DNA of 11,170 bases from JAZFSZ01 sp036446455 (GTDB lineage: Bacteria; Pseudomonadota; Gammaproteobacteria; Acidiferrobacterales; JAJDNE01), in contig JAZFSZ010000070.1 of NCBI GenBank assembly GCA_036446455.1, positions 1 to 11,170 on the forward strand, read 5' to 3'. This document shows positions 1-6,381 of the stretch, piece by piece. Each line of letters begins with the position of its first letter. Positions within the stretch are counted from its first letter, which is position 1. The translations under genes and the position numbers were made by a program. The notes under the pieces are model-generated. The model had not been told where the DNA came from. It made no database searches and saw only the letters and a program-made list of their open reading frames with translations.

Positions 1-429
1 GTCAATGCGCTGTCTCACTATACCGACTGGACCATTGGTCACGTGCATTCCGGCGCGCTAGGCTGGGTGGCGATGATTTCCATGGGCGCCATGTATTACA
101 TGATCCCGCGACTGTTCGGGCGTGAGATATACAGTGTGAAGCTGATTGAGACCCACTTCTGGATGGCGACTATCGGAATCATTCTTTATATCACTTCCAT
201 GTGGGTGTCCGGCATTATGCAGGGCCTCATGTGGCGCGCGGTCAATCCCGACGGCACCCTGACCTACAGCTTTGTCGAAAGCGTGCAGGCCATGCACCCG
301 TTCTATATCGTACGTTTCCTCGGCGGGTTGTCCTTCCTGATCGGCATGTTGATCATGGCCTACAACGTATGGAAGACCATCGCCGGCGCCAGACCGGTGG
401 AAGCTGTCATTCCAGCGCCAGCGCATTAA
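1..429 (+). CDS. ccoN: cbb3-type cytochrome c oxidase subunit I (CcoN), C-terminal part
   Basis: This is the 3' end of the catalytic subunit of the cbb3 oxidase, which reduces O2 to water in the inner membrane; the gene starts outside the window. The frame is open from base 1, giving 142 visible residues. The motif GHVHSG at visible residues 13-18 has the paired histidines H14 and H16. From heme-copper oxidase knowledge these are the axial ligands of the high-spin heme b3 and the low-spin heme b. Three hydrophobic stretches follow (about 20-33, 55-75 and 105-125), matching the last transmembrane helices of CcoN. The protein ends EAVIPAPAH with stop TAA at 427-429. That stop overlaps the AAGGAG ribosome binding site of ccoO, so the two genes are in one operon. 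A GTG inside this frame at 43 is not a start. The catalytic CuB histidines and the cross-linked tyrosine lie upstream of the window. Confidence 0.97.
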   Translation, partial: VNALSHYTDWTIGHVHSGALGWVAMISMGAMYYMIPRLFGREIYSVKLIETHFWMATIGIILYITSMWVSGIMQGLMWRAVNPDGTLTYSFVESVQAMHPFYIVRFLGGLSFLIGMLIMAYNVWKTIAGARPVEAVIPAPAH

Positions 430-441
430 GGAGATAGAGCC

Positions 442-1053
442 ATGAGTGGACATGAAAAAGTAGAAACGAATGTAGGTCTGCTGATAGTGCTGGTGATTAT
501 TATTATCAGTATCGGCGGGCTGGTCGAGATTGTGCCGTTGTTCTTCATGAAGTCGACCACGGAAGCGGTGACGGGACTCAAGCCCTATACCGCCCTGCAA
601 CTGACCGGGCGCGACATCTATATTCGCGAGGGCTGCGTAGGTTGTCATTCACAGATGATTCGCCCCTTCCGTGCCGAGACCGAACGCTATGGTCACTATT
701 CGGTTGCCGGCGAGTTTATCTATGACCGACCGTTTCTATGGGGCTCCAAGCGTACCGGACCCGACCTGCATCGCGTCGGCGGGCGTTATTCGGACGAGTG
801 GCACCGGGTGCATCTGACTAATCCCCGCGATGTGGTACCGGAGTCCATTATGCCGGGTTATCCGTGGCTGGAAGAGAACACACTGGATACCAGTGATATC
901 AGGACCAAGTTGCGCGTGTTGCGCATTCTGGGACACCCTTATAGCGATCAGCAGATCGAGGAGGCCCCGGCGAAGCTGGAAGGCAAGACCGAGATGGATG
1001 CGGTGGTGGCCTACCTGCAAGGTCTCGGCCGGTCAATTACGAGCCGGAGGTAA
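442..1053 (+). CDS. ccoO: cbb3-type cytochrome c oxidase subunit II, monoheme cytochrome c (CcoO)
   Basis: CcoO is the membrane-anchored monoheme cytochrome c that passes electrons to CcoN. The protein has 203 residues, the normal length for the family. A short cytoplasmic N-terminus precedes one transmembrane anchor (about residues 12-35), and the rest is periplasmic. The heme c site is CVGCH, with C65, C68 and H69, followed by the CcoO signature SQMIRPFRAE. The distal ligand is probably M137 in ESIMPGYPW. The start is set by a strong AAGGAG at 428-433, eight bases before the ATG. The gene follows ccoN by 12 bp, and its last codons contain the CGGAGG ribosome binding site of ccoQ. There are no signs of damage. 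Confidence 0.98.
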   Translation: MSGHEKVETNVGLLIVLVIIIISIGGLVEIVPLFFMKSTTEAVTGLKPYTALQLTGRDIYIREGCVGCHSQMIRPFRAETERYGHYSVAGEFIYDRPFLWGSKRTGPDLHRVGGRYSDEWHRVHLTNPRDVVPESIMPGYPWLEENTLDTSDIRTKLRVLRILGHPYSDQQIEEAPAKLEGKTEMDAVVAYLQGLGRSITSRR

Positions 1054-1057
1054 GAAT

Positions 1058-1240
1058 ATGGATCAGGTCATGCTTCATTCCATCTGGACCGTAGTCATGT
1101 TTGCGGTTTTCGTGGGTATCATAATCTGGGCCTGGAGCGGAAAACGCAAAGAGGCCTTCCGCGACGCCGCCAAGATGCCGCTTGAAGATGAGGAATATAT
1201 CAATCCCTCGGAAAACTCCGGAGACAATAACCATGGCTGA
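1058..1240 (+). CDS. ccoQ: cbb3-type cytochrome c oxidase small subunit CcoQ (FixQ)
   Basis: This is a 60-residue protein of the CcoQ/FixQ family, the small accessory subunit that stabilises the cbb3 complex. It has one transmembrane helix at about residues 8-27, followed by SGKRKEAF and an acidic tail, typical of CcoQ. The ATG at 1058 is preceded by CGGAGG at 1045-1050, inside the end of ccoO. The same frame stays open upstream to 830, but that part overlaps ccoO and is not coding. The gene starts 4 bp after the ccoO stop and its end overlaps the ccoP start by 8 bp, so the order is ccoN-O-Q-P with coupled translation. Confidence 0.95.
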   Translation: MDQVMLHSIWTVVMFAVFVGIIIWAWSGKRKEAFRDAAKMPLEDEEYINPSENSGDNNHG

Positions 1241-2141
1241 TTTTGAAAGTAGCTTCTGGAACTGGTTTATCAGCATCGGAGTTATTGGCGGTATTATTTT
1301 CTGTTTCTGGCTTATCTGGTGGGTAGCCAGAGACAACGTTGAGGCTGGCAAAGAGGACACACCGACAGGACATGTTTGGGATGAAGACCTGCAGGAGCTG
1401 AACCATCCTATGCCCAAGTGGTGGCTCAACCTGTTCTATATCACTCTGTTTTTTGGTATCGGATATCTGGTGCTTTATCCCAGCCTCGGCACTTGGGCCG
1501 GCGTGCTGGGGTGGACTTCGATCGGGCAGTACGAACATGAAATAAAAAAGGCCGACGAGAAGTTTGGTCCGCTCTATGCCGCCTGGCTGCAACAGGATAT
1601 CTCGGCACTGTCGCAAGATACCGAGGCCATGAAGACGGCGACGCGCCTGTTTATTAACTATTGCTCGATGTGTCACGGATCGGATGCCGCCGGCCTGCCG
1701 GGTGGCTTCCCGAATCTGCGCGATAGCGACTGGTTGTACGGCGGTAAGCCGCAGCAAATCAAGCAGACCATTCTCGATGGACGTGCCGGTACCATGCCGC
1801 CCTGGGGTGCAGTGTTGGGCGAAGAAGGCCTGTTCAACGTTACCGAATATGTTCTGGGTCTGTCGGGTCGCGCGGTCAATGAACATGCCGCCAGTCAGGG
1901 CAAAGTCACGTTCCAGCAGTTATGTAGCGCCTGTCACGGTGCCAATGCGACCGGCAATTACGCGTTGGGTGCGCCGAACCTGACAGATGATGTGTGGCTA
2001 CACGGTCGTTCACAGAAATCGGTAAAACGTACTATTGCTGAAGGCCGGAAAGGGCGGATGCCGCCACATCGGGAATTCCTCGGTGAGGACAAGGTGCATT
2101 TGCTGGCGGCCTACGTTTATAGATTGTCGCAGGAGAGGTAG
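1233..2141 (+). CDS. ccoP: cbb3-type cytochrome c oxidase subunit III, diheme cytochrome c (CcoP)
   Basis: CcoP is the diheme cytochrome c subunit that receives electrons from soluble or membrane cytochromes c. The protein has 302 residues from the ATG at 1233, which sits ten bases after a CCGGAGA ribosome binding site; an in-frame upstream extension to 1182 lies inside ccoQ and is rejected. Two transmembrane helices (about 11-31 and 64-86) flank a cytoplasmic loop containing TGHVWDEDLQELNHPMPKWW, the usual CcoP N-terminal signature. This is the two-helix form of CcoP. Two cytochrome c domains follow, with CSMCH (C144, C147, H148) and CSACH (C231, C234, H235). Probable distal methionines are M188 in GTMPPW and M276 in GRMPPH. 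This is the last oxidase subunit gene of the operon. Confidence 0.98.
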   Translation: MADFESSFWNWFISIGVIGGIIFCFWLIWWVARDNVEAGKEDTPTGHVWDEDLQELNHPMPKWWLNLFYITLFFGIGYLVLYPSLGTWAGVLGWTSIGQYEHEIKKADEKFGPLYAAWLQQDISALSQDTEAMKTATRLFINYCSMCHGSDAAGLPGGFPNLRDSDWLYGGKPQQIKQTILDGRAGTMPPWGAVLGEEGLFNVTEYVLGLSGRAVNEHAASQGKVTFQQLCSACHGANATGNYALGAPNLTDDVWLHGRSQKSVKRTIAEGRKGRMPPHREFLGEDKVHLLAAYVYRLSQER

Positions 2142-2196
2142 GTATATTTATCAGGCATTGGGTGGCGGGCGCAAACCAGACATCTTGTTTGCCCGG

Positions 2197-2244
2197 TAAG
2201 ACTCCGGTAGCGTATGGAATTCTCCATACAAACTGCGAGTCTTA
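2197..2244 (+). promoter_or_regulatory. Nested stem-loop between ccoP and the small membrane protein gene
   Basis: The 109-bp gap after ccoP holds a nested inverted repeat. The outer arms TAAGACTC (2197-2204) and GAGTCTTA (2237-2244) are exactly complementary. The inner arms GTATGGA (2212-2218) and TCCATAC (2223-2229) are also exact and close on an ATTC tetraloop. The two stems are separated by a 7/7 internal loop. The structure ends 6 bases before the ATG at 2251 and has no T tract, so it is unlikely to be a simple intrinsic terminator. It could stabilise the ccoNOQP transcript, control translation of the next gene, or be a protein-binding palindrome. The pairing is seen; the role is inferred. 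Confidence 0.55.
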
Positions 2245-2250
2245 TGTATC

Positions 2251-2508
2251 ATGCAGACACCCAAAATCCAGCGCGTCATTGCGATTCTGTGGCCCTCGTT
2301 TCTGATGGCGGGCGCGGCGACTATTTTGTTTTTTACCGCCTTTGACCCCCAGGTGTTGCTCATGGATACGCGATTTGCGGACCTCAGTCGTCTCGGGGCC
2401 TACACCATCGGGTTTTTCCTGTTCTGGCTGCTGACCTCCTCGTCCTGCGTTTTGACCTGTTATTTTCAGCGGCCATGCGAGCGGCGGCAGCCTGAAAGCC
2501 AAACTTGA
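2251..2508 (+). CDS. Small two-helix membrane protein of unknown function in the cco cluster
   Basis: This 85-residue protein does not match a family I can name. It has two hydrophobic segments, at about residues 9-29 and 47-69, joined by a loop containing FDPQVLLMD, and a short polar, basic C-terminus with RPCERRQPES. Two cysteines (C66 and C70) lie near the end of helix 2 in SSSCVLTCYFQRP. Both termini would be on the same side of the membrane. There is no clear Shine-Dalgarno sequence; a stem-loop ends just before the ATG. The gene lies 109 bp after ccoP on the same strand and is followed by a probable terminator, so it may be the last gene of the oxidase transcript. A role in cbb3 assembly or stability is a guess from position. 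Reading-frame length, membrane-like composition and syntenic position support a real gene. Confidence 0.7.
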   Translation: MQTPKIQRVIAILWPSFLMAGAATILFFTAFDPQVLLMDTRFADLSRLGAYTIGFFLFWLLTSSSCVLTCYFQRPCERRQPESQT

Positions 2509-2539
2509 TTTAACAGGCCAGCTGAATTATTTCATCAGG

Positions 2540-2560
2540 AACGGGGAGCCCCCGTTTATT
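2540..2560 (+). terminator. Probable intrinsic terminator between the small membrane protein gene and ccoG
   Basis: AACGGGG at 2540-2546 pairs with CCCCGTT at 2550-2556 across a 3-base loop, followed by TTATT. The stem is short but GC-rich. It sits 31 bp after the small ORF and 43 bp before ccoG, in an otherwise gene-free gap. It would end the oxidase transcript before the assembly genes. The T tract is broken by an A, so termination strength is uncertain. Confidence 0.5.
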
Positions 2561-2603
2561 GGATTGGTTTGTCATTTTGACTCTATATTAGAATCAACTA
2601 ATT

Positions 2604-4013
2604 ATGTCTGGATCCGAAAACACAAAGGTGAAATCCACTGAAGCGGCCTCTCTCTACGCCAAGCGCGAGAAAATTTACCCACGGCAGGTGCACGGTATTT
2701 TTGCGTTTTGGCGAACCACCGGCGTGTTTGTGCTGTTGGGGCTGTATTACCTAGTGCCGTGGCTTAGCTGGGGCGGACGCCAGGCGGTATTATTCGATCT
2801 GCCAGAACGCAAGTTCTATCTCTTCGGGCTGACCCTGTGGCCACAGGATTTCTTCTACATGGCGGCACTGCTCATTATTGCCGCCTTGTCCCTGTTCTTC
2901 TTTACTGCCATTGCCGGCCGTCTGTGGTGTGGTTACGCCTGCCCGCAGACTGTGTGGACCGAGCTGTTCCTGTGGATAGAGCGCAAGATCGAGGGTGATC
3001 GCCCGCAGCAAATGAAACTCGACAAGGCGCCGTGGTCCGCACGCAAGCTGGTCATCAAGGGCACGAAACACAGCTTGTGGATATTGCTGGCGCTTTATAC
3101 CGGCTTTACCTTTGTTGGTTATTTCACCCCTGTTCAGGGCCTGTGGGGAAAGCTCATGGTCTGGAACATGGGCCCATGGGAAGCCTTCTGGATTTTCTTC
3201 TACAGCCTCGCGACCTGGGGCAACGCCGGGTTCTTGCGCGAGCAGGTTTGTATCTACATGTGCCCCTACGCACGCTTTCAGAGTGCGATGTTCGACAACA
3301 ACACACTGATAATTTCCTATGACGAACAACGAGGCGAAACCCGCGGTTCCCGCCGCAAGGATGAAGACCCGAAAGTAAAAGGATTGGGGGATTGCATCGA
3401 TTGCACACTATGTGTCCAGGTGTGCCCGACCGGCATCGATATTCGCAATGGTCTTCAATACCAGTGCATTGCTTGCGCGGCGTGCATCGATGTGTGCAAT
3501 GAGGTCATGGATAAAATAGGCTATGACCGCGGTCTGATACGCTACACCACGGAAAATTCGCTGCACGACAAAGAAAGCCGTGTGTTACGACCCAGGGTAT
3601 TTGTTTATGCGGTTATATTGCTGCTGTCGACGTCGGCGTTGGTTTATTCCATGGTGACGCGTGTACCGTTACAACTCGACGTAATCCGTGACCGTATCGT
3701 ACTTTATCGAGAAAACAACGAAGGACTTATAGAGAACGTGTACCTGATTAAAATTATGAACATGGACAATAAAAACCACGAATATTCACTGAGCGCCTCG
3801 GGAATTACGAACCTCAAGCTGGACGCCGGCAAACGTGTGATCCGGGTCGCGTCCGGTGAGGTTATCGAGTTGCCGGTAAGGTTAATCGCCGACCCGACGG
3901 ACCTCACCAGGCGTTCTACCAAGGTGCAGTTCCAGTTGTTGGCCAGGGACAACAATAAACTCAAAGCCGAAGAGGATGCCCGCTTCCTGGGTCCGGCGGG
4001 AGGCCACCGGTGA
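2604..4013 (+). CDS. ccoG: Cytochrome c oxidase accessory protein CcoG (4Fe-4S membrane protein)
   Basis: CcoG (RdxA/FixG) is a membrane-bound polyferredoxin needed for cbb3 assembly; work on the family describes it as a cupric reductase that helps supply Cu(I). The protein has 469 residues, normal for CcoG. The N-terminal LYAKREKIYPRQVHGIF is diagnostic. Transmembrane helices lie at about 38-53, 83-103, 157-173, 191-206 and 332-350. Two membrane-associated cysteine pairs occur in WCGYACPQTVW (C109, C113) and VCIYMCPYARFQ (C216, C220). Two ferredoxin-type clusters have C264, C267, C270, C274 and C288, C291, C294, C298. A periplasmic Ig-like domain forms the C-terminus (about 352-465). The ATG at 2604 has no Shine-Dalgarno sequence; a GTG at about 2628 is an alternative start. 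The stop overlaps the GTG start of ccoH in a GTGA motif. A probable terminator upstream suggests ccoG has its own promoter. Confidence 0.97.
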   Translation: MSGSENTKVKSTEAASLYAKREKIYPRQVHGIFAFWRTTGVFVLLGLYYLVPWLSWGGRQAVLFDLPERKFYLFGLTLWPQDFFYMAALLIIAALSLFFFTAIAGRLWCGYACPQTVWTELFLWIERKIEGDRPQQMKLDKAPWSARKLVIKGTKHSLWILLALYTGFTFVGYFTPVQGLWGKLMVWNMGPWEAFWIFFYSLATWGNAGFLREQVCIYMCPYARFQSAMFDNNTLIISYDEQRGETRGSRRKDEDPKVKGLGDCIDCTLCVQVCPTGIDIRNGLQYQCIACAACIDVCNEVMDKIGYDRGLIRYTTENSLHDKESRVLRPRVFVYAVILLLSTSALVYSMVTRVPLQLDVIRDRIVLYRENNEGLIENVYLIKIMNMDNKNHEYSLSASGITNLKLDAGKRVIRVASGEVIELPVRLIADPTDLTRRSTKVQFQLLARDNNKLKAEEDARFLGPAGGHR

Positions 4014-4513
4014 ATCGAGGCCCGGAGCGCCGCTGGTATCAGGAACCTTACGTCTGGATGATAATCCTGATTCCGGCCTCGGCCCTGGTGATGGGTGTTA
4101 TTCTGATTACCCTGGCCATCGTATCCAATGACGGCCTTGTTGCGGATGATTATTACAAGCGCGGCAAGGAAATAAATCGCGTACTCACTCGCGATATCAA
4201 CGCAGCGAGAAAGGGATTGGCCGCCGTCGCGGAATTTGATCTTGACAATGGCAAGGTCACCGTTTTATTCAAAATGAAAGCGAACAAAATAGACTCTGAT
4301 ATTTTGCGCTTGCGTTTGTTGCATGCCACCCGCGCCGGATTTGACCAGGATCTGACCCTGCAGCACCTGCCCGATGGTCGCTATTACGCGTTGTTTAAAC
4401 CCATGGCGCCAGGCCGCTGGCACTTGCAGCTGGAATCGAAGGACTGGAGATTGATTGGCGAGATAAAGTTACCTAATGGCGAGTCTGTCTCCCTGCTGCC
4501 GAATCCGGCCTGA
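4010..4513 (+). CDS. ccoH: cbb3 oxidase assembly protein CcoH (FixH family)
   Basis: This 167-residue protein belongs to the FixH/CcoH family, single-span membrane proteins that stay with cbb3 during assembly. It starts with GTG, overlapping the ccoG stop by 4 bp. A short cytoplasmic N-terminus (MNRGPERRWYQEPYVW) precedes one transmembrane helix at about residues 16-38. After it comes the family signature VADDYYKRGKEIN (44-56). The periplasmic part is beta-rich, with PDGRYYALFKPMAPGRWHLQ near residues 121-140, as expected for FixH. The next gene starts 21 bp later. In many genomes ccoI and ccoS follow ccoH; here they do not. Confidence 0.94.
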   Translation: MNRGPERRWYQEPYVWMIILIPASALVMGVILITLAIVSNDGLVADDYYKRGKEINRVLTRDINAARKGLAAVAEFDLDNGKVTVLFKMKANKIDSDILRLRLLHATRAGFDQDLTLQHLPDGRYYALFKPMAPGRWHLQLESKDWRLIGEIKLPNGESVSLLPNPA

Positions 4514-4534
4514 CGGGCCCAGCCAACTACAACC

Positions 4535-5263
4535 ATGACACTGGAACTCTCCGTGGCAACTGCCTTTTTTACCGGTCTGCTGGGGTCCAGCCATTGTGTA
4601 GGTATGTGTGGCGGCATTGTCGGCGCGCTGACCATGGGCATCGATCCACAGGTACAGAAATCGCGTTGGCGTATGCTGCCCTTTATATCAGCCTATAATA
4701 CGGGCCGCCTGGCGAGCTACTCCATTGCTGGCGCCATCGCCGGTGTGGTGGGTCTTTATGCTATTGGTGCCAGTTCACCGCTACACCTGCAACCCATTGG
4801 TAAATACGTATCCTCCTTTTTTATGATTGCGCTGGGATTGTATCTTGGCGGCTGGTGGATGGGGCTGACCTGGCTTGAAAAGGCCGGTGCCGTGTTGTGG
4901 AAGCGTATTGAGCCGCTCGGGCGCGGTTTGTTACCAGTTCGTTCCACCGGTCAGGCGGCGCTTGTCGGACTGCTCTGGGGCTGGCTGCCTTGCGGCATGG
5001 TCTACGCCATGCTTACCTGGGCGCTGGTGGCCGGCGGTCCACGAGAGGGTGCCACGATAATGCTGGCCTTTGGTGCCGGTACCCTGCCCATGCTCATGGC
5101 CATGGGCGTCGCGGGTTCCTGGTTGAGCCGTACTGCACGCAACAGCCTGTTTAGAAAATTCGTCGGCGTCATTGCCATCGCCTTTGGAGTTTTTGTGCTA
5201 ATTGGCAGCGGCGGTCATCAACACCCGCATGACAATCAACTTCAGGTGCAGCGATCCATCTAA
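4535..5263 (+). CDS. Sulfite exporter TauE/SafE family-like (COG2836 type) membrane protein
   Basis: This 242-residue polytopic membrane protein has about six hydrophobic segments (roughly 5-33, 59-78, 91-113, 141-165, 173-196 and 208-225). The N-terminal motif SSHCVGMCGG (H20, C21, M24, C25), NTGR at 55-58 and WGWLPCGMVY at 148-157 are characteristic of the group annotated as sulfite exporter TauE/SafE or UreH-like transmembrane proteins. The H-C-x2-M-C arrangement and the cysteine in LPCG suggest metal or thiol chemistry. The C-terminal tail GGHQHPHDNQ adds three histidines. Members of this group often occur next to cbb3 assembly genes, so a part in copper or redox supply to the oxidase is more likely than sulfite export; this is inference. 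The gene is 21 bp after ccoH and 17 bp before the next gene, so it is probably in the ccoG operon. Confidence 0.87.
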   Translation: MTLELSVATAFFTGLLGSSHCVGMCGGIVGALTMGIDPQVQKSRWRMLPFISAYNTGRLASYSIAGAIAGVVGLYAIGASSPLHLQPIGKYVSSFFMIALGLYLGGWWMGLTWLEKAGAVLWKRIEPLGRGLLPVRSTGQAALVGLLWGWLPCGMVYAMLTWALVAGGPREGATIMLAFGAGTLPMLMAMGVAGSWLSRTARNSLFRKFVGVIAIAFGVFVLIGSGGHQHPHDNQLQVQRSI

Positions 5264-5280
5264 CGCGGTCTGCTAAAAAG

Positions 5281-5727
5281 ATGAATGCGTTCTGGGAAAG
5301 CAAATCCTTGCATGATATGGACGAAGCAGAGTGGGAATCGTTATGTGACGGTTGTGGTCGTTGTTGCCTGACAAAGCTGGAAGATAATGATACCGGTGAA
5401 GTATTCTTTACTAATGTTGCCTGCAAGCTGCTTGATACCGATACTTGCCGCTGCGGTGACTATACGAATCGAAAGCAGCGTGTGCCCGCCTGTTTCGTGC
5501 TCGATGCCGAATCATTGAGTGACTATTCCTATCTGCCGCCTACCTGTGCCTATCGCCTGCTGTCCACCGGTAAATCATTGCCACACTGGCATCCGCTGAT
5601 AACAGGAACTCCCGACTCCGTTCACCAGGCCGGTATCTCGGTGCGGGGCAAGGTAGTCTCGGAACGCTATGTGGATGATTCGGAGCTGCAAGACCGCATT
5701 GTGTCGTGGCCAGTGGAAACCGGGTGA
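5281..5727 (+). CDS. YcgN family (UPF0260) cysteine cluster protein
   Basis: This 148-residue soluble protein matches the UPF0260/YcgN family across its length. FWESKSLHDMDEAEWESLCD opens the protein, then GCGRCCLTKL (C22, C25, C28, C29), TNVACKLLDTDTCRCGDY (C48, C56, C58), VPACFVL (C71), LPPTCAYRLL (C89) and LPHWHPLITGTPDSVHQAGI follow. The spacing resembles Fe-S or zinc-binding CxxCxxCC clusters, but the family's biochemical role is not established to my knowledge. No signal peptide or membrane segment is present. The start at 5281 has only a weak upstream ribosome binding site (AAAAAG). The gene follows the SafE-like gene by 17 bp, so co-transcription is likely. It ends 13 bp from the 3' end of the convergent SYLF gene. 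The gene is often called ycgN in Escherichia coli. Confidence 0.93.
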   Translation: MNAFWESKSLHDMDEAEWESLCDGCGRCCLTKLEDNDTGEVFFTNVACKLLDTDTCRCGDYTNRKQRVPACFVLDAESLSDYSYLPPTCAYRLLSTGKSLPHWHPLITGTPDSVHQAGISVRGKVVSERYVDDSELQDRIVSWPVETG

Positions 5728-5740
5728 CTGTTGCTACCGG

Positions 5741-6283
5741 CTAGCGGTGACCTTTGTACTTGAATGATTGTCCTGCCACAGTTGCTTCATACATCAACCC
5801 CCCCTTGGTCATGGTAAAAACAGCGATGCCATGGTCAAAGGCTGCACTGGCAGCAGCGCCTTTTTTAGCGGCTACGGCCGATACTTGAGCCCCAAGTTTC
5901 AATTTACCGTTTACGAATCGGCGAAAAACCGATTTGGTCTGGAAAAATATAACTTCACGATAAGCCTGCCCGCCTAACTGGAATCCAATAGAGATCTGGA
6001 CTAGCTTGGCCGTACCGATAAAACGCCCGTTGCGATAAACCGCACCTTTGCCGTAGGCGCCACCGATACCGATACCGCCCTTGCCGACGGTGGGAAATAC
6101 AGCATACGCGTAAGAGCGCCTAAAAAAGCGGCTGATACCCGGGTCTTTGCGCTTGAATATCTTGACGGTGTAGTACGCCTTGCTTCGCAGTTCTTTCTGG
6201 CTTGCGGCATTCGCTGTGTTGTGAACAGCAGAAATCAGGAAGATCAGGCTGGCAACGAATAAAAAGACGCCGGTTTTTTTCAT
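5741..6283 (-). CDS. Secreted SYLF/Ysc84 domain lipid-binding protein
   Basis: This 180-residue protein has a clear Sec signal peptide: MKK, a hydrophobic core at about 5-20, and a likely cleavage after ANA at residues 25-27. The mature part is a SYLF (Ysc84-type) domain, recognised by SYAYAVFPTVGKGGIGIGGA (residues 57-76) and the following YGKGAVY. Later stretches ISIGFQLGGQAYREVIFF and FDHGIAVFTMTKGGLMYEA fit the glycine-rich beta structure of the family. Eukaryotic SYLF domains bind phosphoinositides; the bacterial periplasmic proteins are poorly characterised. The gene lies 98 bp downstream of the VWA gene on the same strand and converges on the YcgN gene. It may be co-transcribed with the VWA gene or have its own promoter in that gap; no convincing -35/-10 pair is seen. 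No enzyme motif is visible. Confidence 0.9.
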   Translation of the reverse strand: MKKTGVFLFVASLIFLISAVHNTANAASQKELRSKAYYTVKIFKRKDPGISRFFRRSYAYAVFPTVGKGGIGIGGAYGKGAVYRNGRFIGTAKLVQISIGFQLGGQAYREVIFFQTKSVFRRFVNGKLKLGAQVSAVAAKKGAAASAAFDHGIAVFTMTKGGLMYEATVAGQSFKYKGHR

Positions 6284-6381
6284 TTTACGGTCTCGTTAAT
6301 TTGTCGATTCACTGTCAGTAATGATAATGCATTGTGCCTGATGAAAAAAGTAACAATTTCCGAATCAATTAACATTTTCAG

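Noticed and set aside
58..648. Long minus-strand open frame opposite ccoN and ccoO
   Set aside because: It is antisense to two well-supported genes, has no family-like motif and is explained by their codon bias.
1182..1232. Upstream in-frame extension of ccoP
   Set aside because: It lies inside ccoQ, lacks a ribosome binding site, and the ATG at 1233 has one and gives a normal CcoP N-terminus.
1200..1886. 228-codon minus-strand frame opposite ccoP
   Set aside because: It is a shadow of ccoP, whose heme motifs and membrane helices fix the coding strand.
2506..2603. FNR/ANR box for oxygen control of the cco genes
   Set aside because: TTGAT at 2505 and ATCAA at 2593 are isolated half sites; no TTGAT-N4-ATCAA arrangement was found. 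The control region of ccoN lies outside the window.
5728..5760. ACCG/CGGT mini-hairpin between the convergent YcgN and SYLF genes as a shared terminator
   Set aside because: The stem is only 4 bp and has no T tract on either strand.
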